From Liriodendron chinense (Eukaryota > Streptophyta > Magnoliopsida > Magnoliales > Magnoliaceae), in assembly GCA_003013855.2 (NCBI GenBank), contig ML058433.1, positions 10,167,966-10,231,965 on the forward strand: a stretch of DNA of 64,000 bases, read 5' to 3'. The notes under the pieces were generated by a model. The model was not told where the DNA came from. It saw nothing but the letters and a program-made list of their open reading frames with translations, and searched no databases. Shown here in pieces: positions 31,384 through 43,027 of this stretch (position 1 is the stretch's first letter; each line of letters begins with the position of its first letter). Position numbers and translations under genes: made by a program.

Positions 31384-33128
31384 GTGCCCGCGATGACAGT
31401 CGAGCAGTTCCCGCCGTTATCCAAAGCCGTTCGTACCTCGCAAAAGACCACTAAGCCCGCGCATGTAAAAACCAATCCCGTGACGACCCCTGAACAGAAA
31501 CAGAGGTCGGCTCGAAAAATCCCATTAGCGCAAGTGGCGATGGTCCAAGTGGCCGTAGAAGAAGAAGAGGAACCTTATGAGGTCTTCTGCCTCCATTCCA
31601 AGAACAGATCGGTAAATTGGTTGAAGCTAATCGCGAGACAAATGATCGAATGAGGGCCAGCCAGGAAGCCTTGACCACTCTGATAGCGCAGAATGCCACC
31701 AGAAGTATCGCGCCACCCACCCGTCAGTTGGCAGAGGAGTCTCAAGGGGCAGCAGAAGGTCTGGCTGAGCCTGAACCGGTCGTCCAACTCAAGGTCGCGC
31801 CAATGGGACGTGCGCCGCCTTCCTCATCCCATATATCACAAGAAGAATTATCCCAAACGACAGCCCATATGATGCAGGAAGAAAAAGAGAAAGAGAGGAG
31901 AGGCAGCTACAAATATCGGGTCCCATACCCACCAGAGGTAGAAGAGGTACCATTCCCGGCCAATTTCAGATGCCCGGACTTCGGAAAGTTTGACGGAAGA
32001 GGATCGCAGGAAGAGCACATCACCCACTTTTTTACCACGTTAGGAAACTGGTCCGCAGTCCCGCAGTATTGCATGCGGCTATTCGGATCTACCCTGATAG
32101 GGAAAGCCTTTCAATGGTACATGTTGCTACCGGCCGGCTCTGTAAGGACATGGGAGCAAATGCAGGACACCTTCATCTCAAAATTCTTCAAGACAAAGAG
32201 AGAGATCTCGCTAACAGACCTAGCAATGGTCAAACAGAGAAATGGTGAACCAGTCGAGAAGTTCATCGACCGATGGGGAACCACAGTGGCTCAATGTCGT
32301 GAATTACCCAGCGAAGGTGAGCAGATGAAGATGTGTTTAAGGGCCCTAGACCAGATGATCTCGTACGGCTTGTCAGGCAATACCTTCAACTTCTTTCGCG
32401 AGCTGGCGACGAAAGCGCATCTGGTAGAGGAAGCAGCGTCTCGGGTAAACTTCAGACCCGAGAGACAGAAGAGAGAGGTGGGAAGATTAGTAGAGACCCA
32501 CCAGGTCGACAAGAGCAGGGACCAAAAAGACCGCAAATGTCCTGCTGCCGATCATGGGCCAGAGATAAAGACAGCATTTATACAAGACAAGAGTAAAAAG
32601 CCCTATGTACCCAAACGCGTATTAATAGCCGAGAGAGAAAGGGCGAACAACCCATATACATTCGATATGGCCGATTTAGTTCCGATCATGGAACAGCTAA
32701 TCGAAGAAGGCATAATACGTCTACCAGAGCCTGTTCGTCCCCATGAAGTCGGATGAATAAATGACCCCAAATACTGCAAATATCATCGATGCATCAACCA
32801 CCAGACAGAAGATTGCTTCTCCTTGAAAGGAAGGATACAACGGTTGATCAATCAAGGGGTCATCAGCATAAAGGTACCTGAGATGGCAAAGGAGACAGCC
32901 GGGGCAATTTCAACGATCCCAATAGAAGGTGAAACCAACCGACCAACTCCATTCCCTGAACCGAAGGAACCATGGACTCTAGTCAACAGCAAGAAAAGAC
33001 TTGAGAACAGGCAAAGACTCGTTAACCGAAGGAAGAGCAGAAGAAGAGGAAGGAGAGACATGTCACAAAGGCAGGTACGGCCCGTGACAGACATGGCACA
33101 CTGCGGAATGGTATTGTTCGTCGAATAG
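31384..33128 (+). pseudogene. Gypsy gag, frameshifted
   Basis: The N-terminal part is in one frame (ATG at 31393 possible); the frame then changes between about 31580 and 31617, and the main part runs to a TGA just before 32757. The core has landmarks FRCPDFGKFDGRGSQEEHIT, then KAFQWYMLLPAGSVRTWEQM and FISKFFKTKREISLTDLAM, the gag family of plant Ty3/gypsy. After the TGA the same frame continues with a CKYHRCINHQTEDC zinc-knuckle-like motif (about 32776-32817) and a basic tail to 33128. It is thus disabled by at least one frameshift and one stop. Confidence 0.85.
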
Positions 33129-33200
33129 GCACCGACCGAAGAGATTCCACAAGCAGTCGAGGAAGAGGTTGACGTAGTCATCTTACGATCAGGAAAGCAA

Positions 33201-33576
33201 ATGCCTGACCATACCCCTCCAAGACCAGATGACCCGATGCTAGAAGACGGTACCCCTAATAGACCACAAGAAAGGCCCCGCATGCATAAATCTAAAGAGA
33301 AGGTCGTCGAAGCTACAACCAGTCAGCCAAGCCCAAGACCAGTGGCGTATGACGTTGTGTCGCACTTACGGAAGGTTCCCGCCCTCCTAAGCATATACGA
33401 TGCTTTATGTCTCTCAAAAGTGTACAGAGATATGTTAATTAATGCTTCGCTTGACAGTGAAGTCAGGGAGACCATGATGATAGAGATAGAAGAAGAAATG
33501 AATAATACAGACAAATTTTGGGAGGGGTACATACCAGTGTCACAAGTCATGCATGTCAACCATCCTTCGACAATCA
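33201..33576 (+). pseudogene. Start of gypsy pol (region before protease), cut by CACTA
   Basis: Proline-rich stretch, then YDVVSHLRKVPALLSIYDAL, the conserved segment that precedes the protease in Tat/Athila-like elements, and ends at NHPSTIT. The next codons would lead into the protease, but CACTACAAG starts at 33577, so the rest of pol is displaced beyond the CACTA transposon. Confidence 0.75.
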
Positions 33577-34110
33577 CACTACAAGAAATTCCATCTTTAC
33601 CGACGAAATAATTCGTCGGCTTTCAGTAAAACTTCATTGGGAAATGTTTTTCCCGACGAAATTTTTCGCGGCTAACATCGTAGCAAAAAGGCCGTCGGTA
33701 AAGGTTTTTCCCAACAAAAAAAAGTTTCGTAGGCAATAATAAAACCATTACCGACGAAAAAAATCATCGGCAAAACATATGATTTTTTGTCGGAAAAATT
33801 GTGATTCGTCGGTAAAAGAAATTTTCCCGACGAAAATTTTCGTTGGTGAAGACTTTTACCTACGAAAATTTTTGTCGGTAAAGGTTTTTACCTACGAAAA
33901 TTTTTGTCGGTAAAGGTTTTTCCCTACGAAAAAAATCGTCGGTAAAAGTCTTTACCTACAAAAGATTTCATCGGTAAAATATTTTTACCTACGAAATAAT
34001 TCATCAGTAAAAGTTTTACAAGTTTATTACCAACGAAAAATTTCGTCGGTAAAAAAATTTGCCATTTTTTTTACCTAAGAACAATTTCGTCGGTAATAGT
34101 ATTCCCTTTC
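33577..34110. repeat. CACTA terminus and subterminal repeats
   Basis: After the CACTA end, more than a dozen copies of ACCGACGAAA or its complement TTTCGTCGGT in both orientations, often paired as palindromes separated by a few bases. These are the expected transposase-binding repeats. 34110-34320 is AT-rich with nothing recognisable. Confidence 0.85.
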
Positions 34111-34324
34111 CCGGTTCCATTTGTTTTCAAAATTCTAGAAACAATTCCTGATATACACCTGTAAATAAACCTATACATTTTTATCCTCTTCACATCCACA
34201 TACATACGAATAAACAGAAACTACACCATGTATACACAAATAATCCATTCCACATCCACAAACAACCAATATTCATCCACGCACAAATACATATAAGTTA
34301 ACATTCGTATATTAAAAAAAAGGA

Positions 34325-35958
34325 TCACGAAGAAGAAGGCGGAGGTGGCGAGGCATCGGTGCCAAAGCGTGCAGCGAGAGCCTGAAATATCTCCTGCATC
34401 CGTCGCTCATGCGCCTGCCGCAACTCCTCGATCCTCCTCTCCTCCTCCTCCCTACGCCTCTTCTCCTCCTCTCTCTGCCTCTCCAGCTGCTCTCTAATCT
34501 CATCGACGACGACCCGTAGCTGTTGAACCTCTCTCTCTACGATATCAGTTCGGCGTAGAGCGCTCTCACCAGCTACGGATTGGCTGGAGCCACCTCTAAT
34601 GGGTGCCATGAGCTTGGCACCATGGCCAAGCTCACGCACATATCCAGAACGGGTGCTAAGCACCTCGCTCAGGATTTCTGGCTCACTCCGCTGACTACCA
34701 TCGGGTGTGGGCTAACTACGTTTGGTGTCCATCGTCGCCTGTAATGAAAACATATGAAATTTCATAAAAAATGACATGAATGACATTATTATCAATCAAT
34801 GCGCAATTAAATTTTACAAAGTAAAGATTTTTACCCAATGCTCACTGGCTCTAGGATGAACCCAAGATCCCGTCGCCTGCCGACAGTAAGTCTCTCTGTA
34901 GAGGTCTACTGGTCCAGGCTCCTGGCCGGTGACGGAATCTCGCTGTGCAATCGAAAGGAAAGAAGACTTATAATAAATGCCAATCAAAATAATATATTAA
35001 CTTAATAATCATCAATAATTTCTTACCATGTCATAACGATGTCGTACAAATGACTTTGAACTAGCTACGTGGTTCACTTGTAACTTTTCCCTGTTCGCAG
35101 AATTTATTCTACTCCTCTTCTGAACATTATACAAAATACATTGCTATTAATTGCGAATTTAATTGTTACCTTAAGATATTGTAAATTTGTAAATATTACC
35201 TGAAAATCCTCCGACGAAAATCTCTCGCAGAGTATCCGCCAGTCGTCTGTAGTAACGTGGGGCGGTGCGGACAGTACGACCTTATCGTGTGTCCTGCACT
35301 GCTTGTACCGCTGGTGTAACTCTCCGCGGTACTCCTTGAACCGCTCTTTGATTATGTTGTCGACGGCATGAGAAATGTAAGGAACATTCAAATAAAAGTC
35401 AAATTTATCCTGCAGTTTCGTAAATAATAAATTAAGGCAATAAATTTATTAAGAATAGGACTTAACCGTAAATGAACTTTCACAAAAGAAAATTTCAATT
35501 TACTAAAATTTACCTGAAGGCGCTGACGGATGAGCTGTCGCACATCATCTGTCACGTCAGTCCAACGAGGGGTGGTGGCGGGGATCAGAGATTGGCATAG
35601 GACACCGACCTCAGACGTAAACAGTCTGGCACTGTCCCCAACAGATCTATGGCAGTCTTGTGGGAATTCTACCGCCACCCTACCCTCACGCGTAAGTCGC
35701 TCTAAAACTAACCCATGTGTGGGTCCACGTCCTCGTCGGCTGGTAGAAGATGCTGTCGCGAAAAGATATATGTAAGTAACAATATAAAAAGAAATCACTA
35801 AATAAATGTCTACACTTACATGCAGTGCCCGGTGTATGCTTAACCGAAGGATCAGATGCCTATGATGCACCGTGCGACGTCGATGCTGTCTGCGTCACAT
35901 CACGGGTAGAAGGGGTAGATCCAGTGCGCGAACGACCTGATCTCCCACCTGGTGCCAT
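34325..35958 (-). pseudogene. CACTA tnpA-like gene (Transposase_24, Ptta/En/Spm), six exons
   Basis: Inferred exons on the minus strand: 35958-35820, 35752-35514, 35409-35200, 35119-35027, 34942-34835 and 34738-34325. All five introns have GT-AG ends and the reading frame joins throughout, giving about 400 codons. Middle exons show the family landmarks VDNIIKERFKEYRGELHQRY, then DDWRILCERFSSEDFQ, SSKSFVRHRYDM and GQEPGPVDLYRETY. The last exon is a coiled coil rich in EE/RR. In-frame TAG codons at 35862-35860 and 34714-34712 break it. In En/Spm-type elements this class of protein binds the subterminal repeats and acts with tnp2. The start ATG is supported by a following G/R/S-rich segment usual for the family. 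Confidence 0.8.
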
Positions 35959-36235
35959 GACTGAATATGTCTGAAATACAAACTTATAAATTTAAACAAT
36001 TTCAATGCAAGTTTATGAACATCATGGTAGAATGAATTTGTGCTTATGCTTAGAGAGATGATAAAAAATATGATTAGACCATTACACTATAATGTAAGCA
36101 GAATATAATAAAACCGTAAACAGAATATAAAAGTTGAAAAATTCATTATACATTGTCATTCTATATTAAATACATATATTTCATTGTAATACAAATCAAC
36201 TTCGGATCAACTATCCGAAATACTCCCTGCGTGAG

Positions 36236-36568
36236 TTATCGTACGCTGCAGATGTATATCTCAAGCTGTATGAAGCACTCGACATTGTTACAGCCAACAT
36301 GCCAGTCATAATAGGAGAAATCTGATCTCTCGGGACTTCGTTCATATGTGCAAGTGACAATGTCGCATCTTCCATACGAAGTTTCCCGCGGTATCTCTTT
36401 GAGATTGTATAATCTTTCATCTGAGTCATCGTCTTCCTCCCTACATTTATCGACCAGACCAGGTATCTCTCTGGCCCTACCAGAAGAATATAGGGTCGGA
36501 AAGTCCATCCGCAACAGCTGATGAAGTATACTGCGTGCTTCCGCTACGCTCCAGTTTGTGGAGGACAT
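36236..36568 (-). pseudogene. Unrecognised small reading frame inside CACTA
   Basis: 110 codons, MSSTNWSVAEARS to CSVR. I do not recognise it. An overlapping frame (36429-36211) gives an equally plausible continuation, suggesting a frameshift near 36420. It lies between the DUF4216 part of tnp2 and the tnpA-like gene and could be an extra exon of either. Confidence 0.3.
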
Positions 36569-36704
36569 GATCAGAAAGTGACTTAACTGTAAATGTTGAT
36601 TATAAACAAGTTAATTCAGAAAATAAATCATGACTTGTAAAACATATATACATGTAATAATCAAATTAATCGAATTGAAAATGACATGTAAATATTGTAT
36701 ACAT

Positions 36705-39030
36705 TTAATAATCGTCGTCTGAATCATTATCACTTAGCACTTTTTCTTCTTCACCATCATTATCGCTGATCAGTATTTTCTCTTCGTCGTCTGCAACGTT
36801 GTCATCGATGAAAGCGCCATCATCTCTAACAATGTCATTTATGATTGAGGCATCAACATGATCAGGTGGCACATCATCTCTATTCAATTGCACCACATCA
36901 ATATCAACATTTGGATCATTCCCTCTATCCCAAGATGGCATGTCTTCTTGATATGCTTGTTCAACTGACGACGTTCCATTTCTCCCTTCATCGTTATCTT
37001 CAACGTTTAGTTTGGGAACGTCAAATATGTTCCTGGGCTTTATTTTCTGCACCATGTGCCAAGAGCCCCCTAACTTGGTGTCAGCGAGGTAGAATACTTG
37101 TTCGGCTTGGCCGGCTATGATAAATGGGTCATCTTTAAACCACTTTCGAGATAAATTTACGCTCGTGAAGTAGTCATCAATCTGTATTCCCAACTTCTTA
37201 TTTCCAATGTCCCACCAATCGCATTTAAATAAGTACACCCGCTTTCTCATACAATAACTCAGCTCAATAATATCCGTCAAAATGCCATAAAAATCAATTT
37301 CTACCTCCTCATGTGTTCCCTTCACAACCACCCCACTATTTTGTGTGGTCCTATATTTCTCACGCTTTTCAGTGTGGAACCGAATCCTGTTTACAATACA
37401 ACCTGTATATCTAGATACACGTCTATCAGGGCCACACACCAGTGAGTAGAGTGCATCAGACGCATCCGCAGAGTTGGTAGCGCGCAACATCTTCATCTAT
37501 CATCACATATAGAATATAAATGTTTATGGATTTGAGATTACGTATAAATATTGTGCAATACAACAATATTGTAAGTGTGGTGAGATAGAAGGTAAATTAA
37601 TCTTATACGTTTTGCGAACCATTCTGAAAACTGATCCTGATGCATTTGATCATAATTTATAGGATATTGGGACTTCATCTCCTCGATGTGTTCGCTATAC
37701 ACAATTGACACGTTGTCAGCAAGAAATTTTGAGATTACGTGTATGTAGATATACAATTATCGATTGAAGACTTACTCCAAGTACGACTTTATTTCTTCAC
37801 AGTTATGCAACACATACCACCGCGCCTTCGTTTGATCTTGAAGGTCCATATCCTGAAACGTCGGCGATCCTAAAGGACGGACGTTATGTGTGAATACAGA
37901 TATAAGTCCTTATTCATGCTCCTGCCCATCATCGGCATTCCAATCTTCTCGGTTGAATCTAGTCTCTATGCCACGAAGATAAATGGAGCAAAATGTCAAG
38001 CACTCATTATCAATGTACGCTTCAGCAATGGATCCCTCTGGATGTGCCTTATTCCTCACATATCGTTTTAATGTGTGATGGTATCTATACACAAAATCAC
38101 TATGTTTAGAGGATATGAAAACATGGATATACGTAGTTTATGGAATGAATAAAAATTTATGATCATTGTTCTATCACCTTTCGATCGGATACATCCAACG
38201 ATATTTTACTGGGCCTGCAAGCTTCGCTTTGTGCGGTAAGTGAATTGCTAGGTGTACCATGACATCGAAAAATGCAGGTGGAAATATTCTCTCAAGTTTG
38301 CAAAGGATTACGACAATATCCTTCTCCAGTCATTTAATAACCTCTACATTCAAAGATTTCGAACACAAATCCTTAAAGAATATCCTCAACTCAATCAGCG
38401 CAGCACTGACATCCTTGCTAAGGAATCCACGAATCGCAATCGGTAGTATACGTTGCAGAAGGACGTGACAGTCATGACTTTTCATTCCTGTTACCTTACA
38501 GTCCGTAATGTTTATGCTGAGAGATATTCGATGCATACCCATCGAAAAACTTCACCGATCTCAACCATTCACATAAACGTTTTTTCTCTAGTTTTGTCCG
38601 TGTGTAACAGGCTGCTGGTATAGTATATGAATTTTCATGTGGTTGCAAGTGCAACTCTTTCCTTAAACCCATTGCTTGTAGATCCAATCGAGCCTTAAAA
38701 CTGTCTTTTATTTTCTTCTCTATGTTCATCAATGTTCTAAAGACATTGTCACATATATTCTTCTCAATATGCATGACATCCAAGTTGTGTCGCAATTTCA
38801 TATGACTCCAATAAGGCAACTAAAAAAATGCTCTTCTTCCTCCAGTTATACTCTAATACTGTATGTTTTCTCTTCTTTAAGTGCGGTGCCTTACCAAATC
38901 TAACTTCTTCAATGTTACTCAATTGTTATAACACATCTTCTCCAGATAGTTCTTTCGGTGGTGGCCTATGATCTTGTTTTCCATCAAAGATTATCATCTT
39001 TCTGCGCCAACTATGATCCCTCGGAAGAAA
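36705..39030 (-). pseudogene. CACTA tnp2, C-terminal part (DUF4218 and DUF4216 regions)
   Basis: Continuation of the tnp2 gene after the hAT insertion. It opens with FLPRDHSW (39030), then an in-frame TAA near 38928, a frame break at a T run near 38822, PYWSHMKLRHNLDVMHIEKN (38816-38757), a frame break near 38520, then KVTGMKSHDCHVLLQRILPI and the DUF4218-type stretch. 38092-37910 holds KRYVRNKAHPEGSIAEAYID. 37496-36705 is an intact exon with the DUF4216 type region (YLFKCDWWDIGNKKLGIQID) and a long acidic tail. Gaps between blocks are probably introns. The enzyme would cut the element at its ends; this copy is dead. Confidence 0.8.
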
Positions 39031-39038
39031 GCGACGAT
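39031..39038. repeat. hAT target-site duplication, left
   Basis: GCGACGAT; the partner GCGACAAT is at 44160-44167. Eight bases with one mismatch, the size expected for hAT. Confidence 0.85.
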
Positions 39039-39258
39039 TAGGGCTGAAAGTCAGGCGGGTTCAACCCGACCGACCCGTGACCGACCCGACATTGGGTCGG
39101 GCTCGGGTATGAGGTATCGGGTTCGGGTTCGGGGTCGGGCTAAAAAATCATCAACCCGATGAAGCTCGAGTCGGGCTCGGGTTGAGGTATCGGGTTGCCC
39201 AACCCAACCCGAACCCAATTTGTATATAAATATTCATAAATTATAATTTTATTATACT

Positions 39259-39377
39259 TAAGTTGTGGCCCACTAGAGATTCAGATATGCTTAATTTTTT
39301 TGCATAACATTAATAATTGGTATGAAAAAATGAATGAGCGGTGTGGATATGAAATACATTCATCAAGATGGCCCACC
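39259..39377. mobile_element. MITE-like half copy in hAT
   Basis: One arm only: TAAGTTGTGGCCCACTAGAG, then GAATGAGCGGTGTGGATATG and ATCAAGATGGCCCACC, matching the right-arm order of the GTGGGGCCCACC family. Confidence 0.5.
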
Positions 39378-39479
39378 AAAAGCTACACCAAATCTAAAAA
39401 AGGTAACGTCTTTAGCAAGAAATCAGCCCCCCAGCAAGGCAGCGGGCGCGAATTAGGTGTTACCCCGGGAACAGCTTAG

Positions 39480-39712
39480 TGGGTGTTACCCCTACAGTAT
39501 GGCCCGCATGGATGATATTTTCTAAATCCACTCCGTCCATCCGTTTATTCAGCCCATTTTAGGATAAGGTTCCAAAACTTATGCAGATCCAAATCTCAAG
39601 TGGACCATACCACTGGAAACAGTGTGATTGAGTGCCCCACCATTAAAAATTCCAAAGAGCCCATAGTAAGGTTTTGGTAATGTTTATTTGCAATCCACTC
39701 CCTCCAAGGAAT
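39480..39712. mobile_element. MITE-like half copy in hAT
   Basis: Left-arm landmarks only: TCCACTCCGTCCATCCG, TTTTAGGATAAGG, TCAAGTGGACCATACCACTG and GGAAACAGTGTG. Truncated before the other arm. Confidence 0.5.
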
Positions 39713-39774
39713 GCGGCTAAGCATTAAATTCATTTGCAATTCCAGCCACTTATATATTAAACCCACTATGACCG

Positions 39775-40221
39775 CACCAAATTTTGTAGGCCCCAGCATG
39801 ACGTGTGTGTTGTATCCACACCGTCCATCCACTTGGAGAGATCATTTTAGAGCATGAGGCAAAGAACGAGGTAGATCCAAAGCCTAAGTAGACCCCACCA
39901 CAAAAAAACAATGGCATTGCACTTGTACCATTAAAAACTTATTGGGAGCCACAGAAGTTTCCAATGAGGCTGATATTTTTATTTTCCCTTCTTCCATGCT
40001 TATGTTAACTTATGAACAGGTTGGATCTCAAACAAACAACATGGTGGGCCTAGGAAGATTTTAACGGTAGGCTTCACTATCCCCACTACTTTCTGTGGTG
40101 GGGTCCACTTGAGCTTTGGATCTTACTCATTCTATGGCTCACACCCTAAATTGATCCCTCCAAATGGATGGATGGTATGGATACAACACATACATCATGG
40201 TGGGGCCCACAAAACTTGGTG
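39775..40221. mobile_element. MITE-like long inverted repeat inside hAT
   Basis: Best preserved copy of the family: 447 bp, left end CACCAAATTTTGTAGGCCCC and right end GGGGCCCACAAAACTTGGTG are inverted; arms are about 200 bp. Same landmarks as 206-637 (GTTGTATCCACACCGTCCATCC). Its presence inside the hAT shows that it moved after, or with, that element. Confidence 0.75.
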
Positions 40222-40256
40222 ATGTCTCTCATAGTAAACTATCTAATCCATGTTGA

Positions 40257-40430
40257 GTGAGAGAGGGAGTCAGAGAGTCGTCCGTGCCTGGAGAGAGATC
40301 CAGAGAGGGCGTCATCCCATTTGTGCCTGAAGAGAGATCCAAAGAGAGAGTGTGTGTGTGTCGTCCGTGCCTGGAGAGAGAGAGGGGGGGGGGGGGGGGG
40401 GGGGGGGGAAGGGACAGAAAGCAAGAGAGG
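40257..40430. repeat. GA-rich tract with 25-G run
   Basis: Repeats of GAGAGAGATCCAGAGAG with GTCCGTGCCTG, then 25 G at 40384-40408. Low complexity, no gene. The ORF-like text on either strand is glycine or proline runs. Confidence 0.7.
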
Positions 40431-41008
40431 ATAGCATCTTTACCATCTCACAAGGTATGCATTCAAAAGAACAATGATTTTCTTTGAATTGTTGAGAAAC
40501 TCTCATGTAATCGGTTGTTAAAGAAATAAATAAATAAAAATGGAATGTGCTATGTGGATACATTGAAAAGGAAGTTCATCTATGCATATTACCATTCATT
40601 TGCTAAATTGCTATAATATATATCTTGTCTAATTGTATATGGTACCCCATGAAAACGTCCATTAGATTACAGGTCATCATATTTCAATGATTCAAACCAT
40701 TGATATGATGTGCTTCACATGGATTACTGATGATATAAAAAAAATTCTCTCGCTAGTTAATTGGCATAAATTATTTCACCTAATTCAACATCCAAGTTGG
40801 GGTCAATTGGTTCAAATTATTTTCAGATATTGGGCATAAATGTGGTTAATTGGCACAAATGTTTTTCATTATTGGATCATAGATGTCTTCATAGATCATT
40901 ATTGAAATTTTAAATATTTAAAACAATCTTATTGATGATTTATTTTCAACATGTTTCTTATGCATAGAGTCTTTTTTATATGTCAGGATATATAAGTGGA
41001 CGTCTCAA

Positions 41009-43027
41009 ATGGGTGATAATAATGCTCCTATTGATCTTACGGGTGCTTCTATAGCTAGTGAACAAGTGACATCAAAAAGAAAAAGGAAAATGACGGCGAC
41101 GCACAATAATGTCTCAGGAGTATGGGAACACTTTAAAAAAGTTGAGAAGTCAGAGACAAAAGAGAAGAGAGCCTTTTGCAATTACTGTGATCAAGAATAT
41201 CAAGCTGATAGTAAACAAGGCACTACTGCACTTTGGAGACATTTGGATAAATGCAAGAAATATCCGAATAATAAAGATCCAAAACAACGGACATTAGCAG
41301 CCTCAGTGGGAAAAAATGGTGAGGGTAGTGGGGTTGTAAATTGGAGTTTTAATCAAGAAGCTTGTAGAAAAGCGCTTGCACGCATGATAATAGTTGATGA
41401 GTTGCTGTTCAATTTTGTCGAGCATGAAGGTTTTAGGAACTTCTGTCATGTAATGCAGCCCAAGTTTCAGATTTTGTCATGCGTCACCTTAAGGAAAGAT
41501 TGTCTTGAATTATACAAGTGTGAGAGGGTTAAGTTGAAGGGTGAATTTGAGAAGTCGGTTCAAAGATTTTGTATAACCACTGATATGTGGACATCCATCC
41601 GAAATCTTGGATATATGTGCGTCACTGCACATTACATAGATAAGGATTGGAAGTTGCAGAAAAAAATTATTAACTTTTGCGTGGTTCCAACGCCTCGCAG
41701 TGGTGAATACATCGCTAATGCAGTTGAGCTTTGTTTAATGACATGGGGGTTACAGAAGATACAAACCATCACAGTAGACAATGCAAGTTCAAATGATGTG
41801 GCAGTTCGGTCATTGAAAAGAAAACTAGCTAAACAAAATGGGTTGTTGTTAGATGGTGAGTTCCTTCATATGCGTTGTTATGCCCATGTTTTAAATTTGG
41901 TTGTGAGAGATGGAGTCGACGAAGCTAAAGAAGCAATCACTCGTATCCGTCATTGTGTACGGTATGTTAGAAGTTCACCTTCTTGGCTTCAAGATTTCAA
42001 ACGTTGTATGGCAGAAGAGGGAATAATCAGTAAAAGGGTTGTTTGCTTGGATGTTACCACTAGATGGAACTCCACTTTTTTTTATGTTGGAATCCGCTTT
42101 AGTGTTCCAAAAGGCTTTTGAAAGAATGGAAGAAAATGACTAGCAATACCAAAAGGACATTGGTGAGTTGATGCCTACAAATACAGATTGGATTAAAGCA
42201 AAAGTATTATGTAAGTTTTTAGAAACTTTTTATAATGCCACCAAACGTTTATCGGGTTCAAAGTATACTTTCATGAGATTTATGTAATTGAAGGACTCTT
42301 ATCTTCGTGGTCTTTAAGCGAAGATTTGAGCCTTCGTGACATGGGATTAAAGATGAAGATGAAGTTTACAAAGTATTGGGGGGACTTTGATCGTGTTAAT
42401 ATATTGTTAGTGATTGCTGTTGTTTTGGATCCTTGTTACAAGTTAAAGTATGTGAAGTTCTGTTATTCCAAGTTGTATCCAATGGAAAAGGTTAAGGAGA
42501 TGATTGAGAAAATCAGGGATACTATGAATCGTCTCTTTAAGCAATACAATTCTTTTGTAGCAACTCTAGATTCAGCTGAAGATAATGCGTTAAACTAAAA
42601 GAGCATGGATACTCCTTCAGATGAAGTTGTTGGGCAAATTGTGGATGTTAGGCAAGAGTATCTCAGATTTCTACAAGAAGAACAAATTATTGCTACTAAA
42701 TCTGAAATTGATCGATATCTTGAAGAAGATGTTGAAGTAAATTTATCCAATTTCAACATTTTAGATTGGTGGAAAGTAAGTTCTTCAAAGTATCGCGTAC
42801 TCTCATACATGGCTCGTGACATACTTGCGATTCCGGTATCCACCGTTGCTTCAGAGTCAGCGTTTAGTACCGGGGGTCGAATTCTTGATCGATTTCGAAG
42901 TTCATTAACACCTGATATTGTGGAGTCTTTAATATGTACACAAGATTGGTTACGGGCTTCATCAACTCCAATCGACATTGAAGAAAAATTAGAAGAGCTA
43001 GAAGATGATGAATCAAGTAATCACTAA
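41009..43027 (+). pseudogene. hAT transposase (RICESLEEPER type), broken
   Basis: ATG at 41009. Residues 35-85 form a BED zinc finger (C57, C60, H78, C82), which binds the element ends. The RNase-H-like catalytic region follows (ITTDMWTSIRNLGYMCVTAH, then ITVDNASSNDVA, HMRCYAHVLNLVV and DVTTRWNSTF). The frame shifts at a T run near 42080 and back near 42264, with stops between; an in-frame TAA at 42596-42598 precedes the C-terminal dimerisation domain (42605-43027: ILDWWKVSSSKYRVLSYMAR, then STVASESAFSTGGRILDRFR). Full-length would be about 670 residues, normal for the family. The three main blocks share one frame, so few mutations separate it from an intact gene. Confidence 0.9.

Larger units (their letters stand above)
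22248..33576 (+). mobile_element. Ty3/gypsy element (5' part), split by two later insertions
   Basis: The 5' LTR starts TGTTGGGGTCCC at 22248, inside the Copia LTR (target GGTAT at 22243-22247), and ends TTCCAACA at 30735, with a 7.2-kb LTR element inserted in it (23109-30297). The primer site TGGCGACTCTGCTGGGGA follows at 30739. Gag and the start of pol run to 33576, where a CACTA transposon cuts in. The rest of pol and the 3' LTR are not in the window. Confidence 0.85.

Noticed and set aside
36845..37120. Plus-strand 91-residue frame MRHQHDQVAHH
   Set aside because: Antisense to the intact DUF4216 exon; no homology.
38252..38468. Plus-strand frames near 38.3 kb
   Set aside because: Antisense to the DUF4218 part of tnp2, which matches the family in the minus direction.
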